33,124 nt of DNA. Source: Verrucomicrobia bacterium UBA3761 (GTDB lineage: Bacteria; Verrucomicrobiota; Kiritimatiellia; RFP12; UBA1067). The translations under genes were made by a program, and so were the position numbers. Where the stretch lies: positions 1-33,124 of the forward strand of contig DFGB01000049.1 in assembly GCA_002371135.1 (NCBI GenBank), written 5' to 3'. Positions 31,792-33,124 of the stretch are shown here, one piece after another (within the stretch, counting starts at the first letter, position 1; each line of letters opens with the position of its first letter). A model generated the notes under the pieces. The model did not search any database. It worked only from the letters and a program-made list of their open reading frames with translations, and was not told the origin of the DNA.

Positions 31792-33124
31792 GTGGCAACG
31801 CGTCAGATGAAGATTATCAAGCGAAGCGGCGAAGAAAAGCCCTTCGACATCACCAAAATCGAGAACGCTATCCGCAAGGCGTCCCAAGCGGTCGACTACA
31901 AGGACGCATTGTCCGAAGGGCGCATCAAACTCATCGCAGAAGAAGTCGCTGGCGTTTGCGAGGCGCGCGACAGGGCTATGACTGTCGAGGAAATCCAAGA
32001 TGTCGTCGAGACGAAGATCATGGAATTCAATGCGACGGAAATCGCGAAGAAGTATATCACCTACCGATACAAACAGTCGCTCCTGCGTCAGGCCAACACT
32101 ACCGACAAGCAGATTCTCTCGCTCATCGAGTGCAACAACGAGGACGTGAAGCAAGAGAACTCCAACAAAAACCCGACCATCAATTCCGTCCAGCGCGACT
32201 ATATGGCCGGCGAGGTTTCTAAGGACGTATCTTCGCGTCTTCTGCTCCCTGCGGATATCGTCCAGGCGCACAATGAAGGCGTAATCCATTTCCACGACAT
32301 GGATTACTTTGCGCAGCACATGCACAACTGCGATCTCGTCAATCTCGAGGATATGCTGCAAAACGGCACCGTCATCTCCGGAACGATGATCGAGAAGCCG
32401 AAATCGTTCTCCACGGCCTGCAATATTGCGACGCAGATTATCGCCCAGGTCGCCTCCAATCAGTACGGCGGACAGTCTATTTCGCTCACCCACCTCGCGC
32501 CGTTTGTGGATATTTCCCGTCAGGCGATCCGCAAGGAACTCGCCGCCGAGTGCGCCGAAGCGGGTTTGCAGATGGATGGCGAAGTGTTCGACCGCATTGT
32601 GGAAGGGCGCGTCCGCCGCGAAATCAAGAAGGGCGTCCAGACGATCCAGTATCAGGTCGTCACTCTGATGACGACGAACGGTCAGGCGCCTTTCGTCACG
32701 GTTTATATGTATCTCGGCGAGGCGAGGACCGATGCAGAACGCCGTGACCTCGCGCTTGTGATCGAGGAAGTTCTCAACGAGCGCATCCTGGGGGTGAAGA
32801 ATGAAGCGGGCGTCTACGTAACGCCTGCATTCCCCAAGCTCATCTACGTGCTAGAGGAATGTAACATTCACGAGAATTCTCCGTATTGGTATCTCACCGA
32901 GCTCTCAGCCAAGTGCACAGCCAAGCGCATGGTGCCCGATTACATCTCGGAAAAGAAGATGCGCGAACTCAAGCTTTCCAAGGGCGAGGAGGTCGGGCAC
33001 GGCGATTGCTACACGTGCATGGGATGCCGTTCGTTCCTCACGCCCGACCGTTCCGGCAACGGCTATGACAATGTCGCCAACGCCGGCAACTACGAGCCAG
33101 GCAAGCCGAAGTACTACGGCCGCT
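31792..33124 (+). CDS. nrdD: Anaerobic (class III) ribonucleoside-triphosphate reductase, N-terminal part
   Basis: The first 444 residues of a gene that continues past the window. NrdD makes deoxyribonucleotides without oxygen, using a glycyl radical that NrdG installs. An N-terminal ATP-cone regulatory domain (KIIKRSGEEKPFD) is followed by the catalytic domain: HDMDYFAQHMHNCD, STACNIATQI, NQYGGQS and YTCMGCRSFLTP, the cysteine that forms the thiyl radical. The glycyl-radical site lies beyond the window. The start is GTG at 31792 with GGAG seven bases upstream; an ATG at 31807 is too far from it. Three NrdR boxes precede it, so NrdR represses it when nucleotides are plentiful. It implies anaerobic growth. 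Confidence 0.95.
   Translation, partial: MATRQMKIIKRSGEEKPFDITKIENAIRKASQAVDYKDALSEGRIKLIAEEVAGVCEARDRAMTVEEIQDVVETKIMEFNATEIAKKYITYRYKQSLLRQANTTDKQILSLIECNNEDVKQENSNKNPTINSVQRDYMAGEVSKDVSSRLLLPADIVQAHNEGVIHFHDMDYFAQHMHNCDLVNLEDMLQNGTVISGTMIEKPKSFSTACNIATQIIAQVASNQYGGQSISLTHLAPFVDISRQAIRKELAAECAEAGLQMDGEVFDRIVEGRVRREIKKGVQTIQYQVVTLMTTNGQAPFVTVYMYLGEARTDAERRDLALVIEEVLNERILGVKNEAGVYVTPAFPKLIYVLEECNIHENSPYWYLTELSAKCTAKRMVPDYISEKKMRELKLSKGEEVGHGDCYTCMGCRSFLTPDRSGNGYDNVANAGNYEPGKPKYYGR

Overview
The window is about 57% GC by eye and tightly packed, with 25 protein genes (two cut by the window edges), one tRNA-Leu, and short intergenic gaps filled with low-complexity tandem repeats. Gene content points to an anaerobic bacterium: an oxygen-sensitive class III ribonucleotide reductase (nrdD) under NrdR boxes, a HydG-like radical SAM enzyme, a FucO-type lactaldehyde reductase, and hydrolases for acylated or amino sugars. 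A eukaryote-like xylulokinase, a tandem DUF3857/transglutaminase protein and the many short tandem repeats would suit the PVC superphylum (for example Kiritimatiellota or a gut Verrucomicrobia relative). There is no rRNA or other firm marker, so this placement is an inference of low confidence.

Layout. 1-1343 (+): the end of an amino-acid ABC permease and an EamA-type transporter. 1152-4754 (-): htpX, cca, and an unusual HAD-phosphatase/chromate-transporter fusion whose 3' end overlaps the EamA gene antisense. 4755-4895: divergent promoters whose -35 regions sit in a perfect 14-bp inverted repeat. 4896-9170 (+): a three-gene unit of a HydG-like radical SAM enzyme, a D-aminoacylase-type amidohydrolase and fucO, closed by a terminator. 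9344-10573: argG on an apparently leaderless transcript. 10775-12495: grpE-dnaJ. 12568-12651: tRNA-Leu(UAG). 12665-16181: xylB, a YdcF/ElyC-like membrane protein, ung and rnhB. 16579-23886: topA with an unusual C-terminus, a XerC/D recombinase and the double DUF3857 protein. 24029-31540: trmD, a two-domain SGNH/sialate-esterase, a PurF variant, a membrane-anchored metallophosphoesterase, an ApbE-like protein and a GH20-like hexosaminidase. 31792 to the end: nrdD.

Three things run through the whole window. First, five promoters share TTGACC, exactly 18 bp, TATAAT and an extended -10 TGN. Second, the intergenic spaces are built from several families of 7-9 bp tandem repeats, the clearest being a 9-bp CTAGANNTT array at four sites; these often touch or supply the stop codon of the gene before them. 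Third, many genes that start just after repeats have no recognisable Shine-Dalgarno sequence. The best candidates for undescribed biology are the HydG-like operon, whose accessory-cluster cysteine motif is rearranged, the HAD-CHR fusion, the TopA C-terminal repeats and the repeat families.
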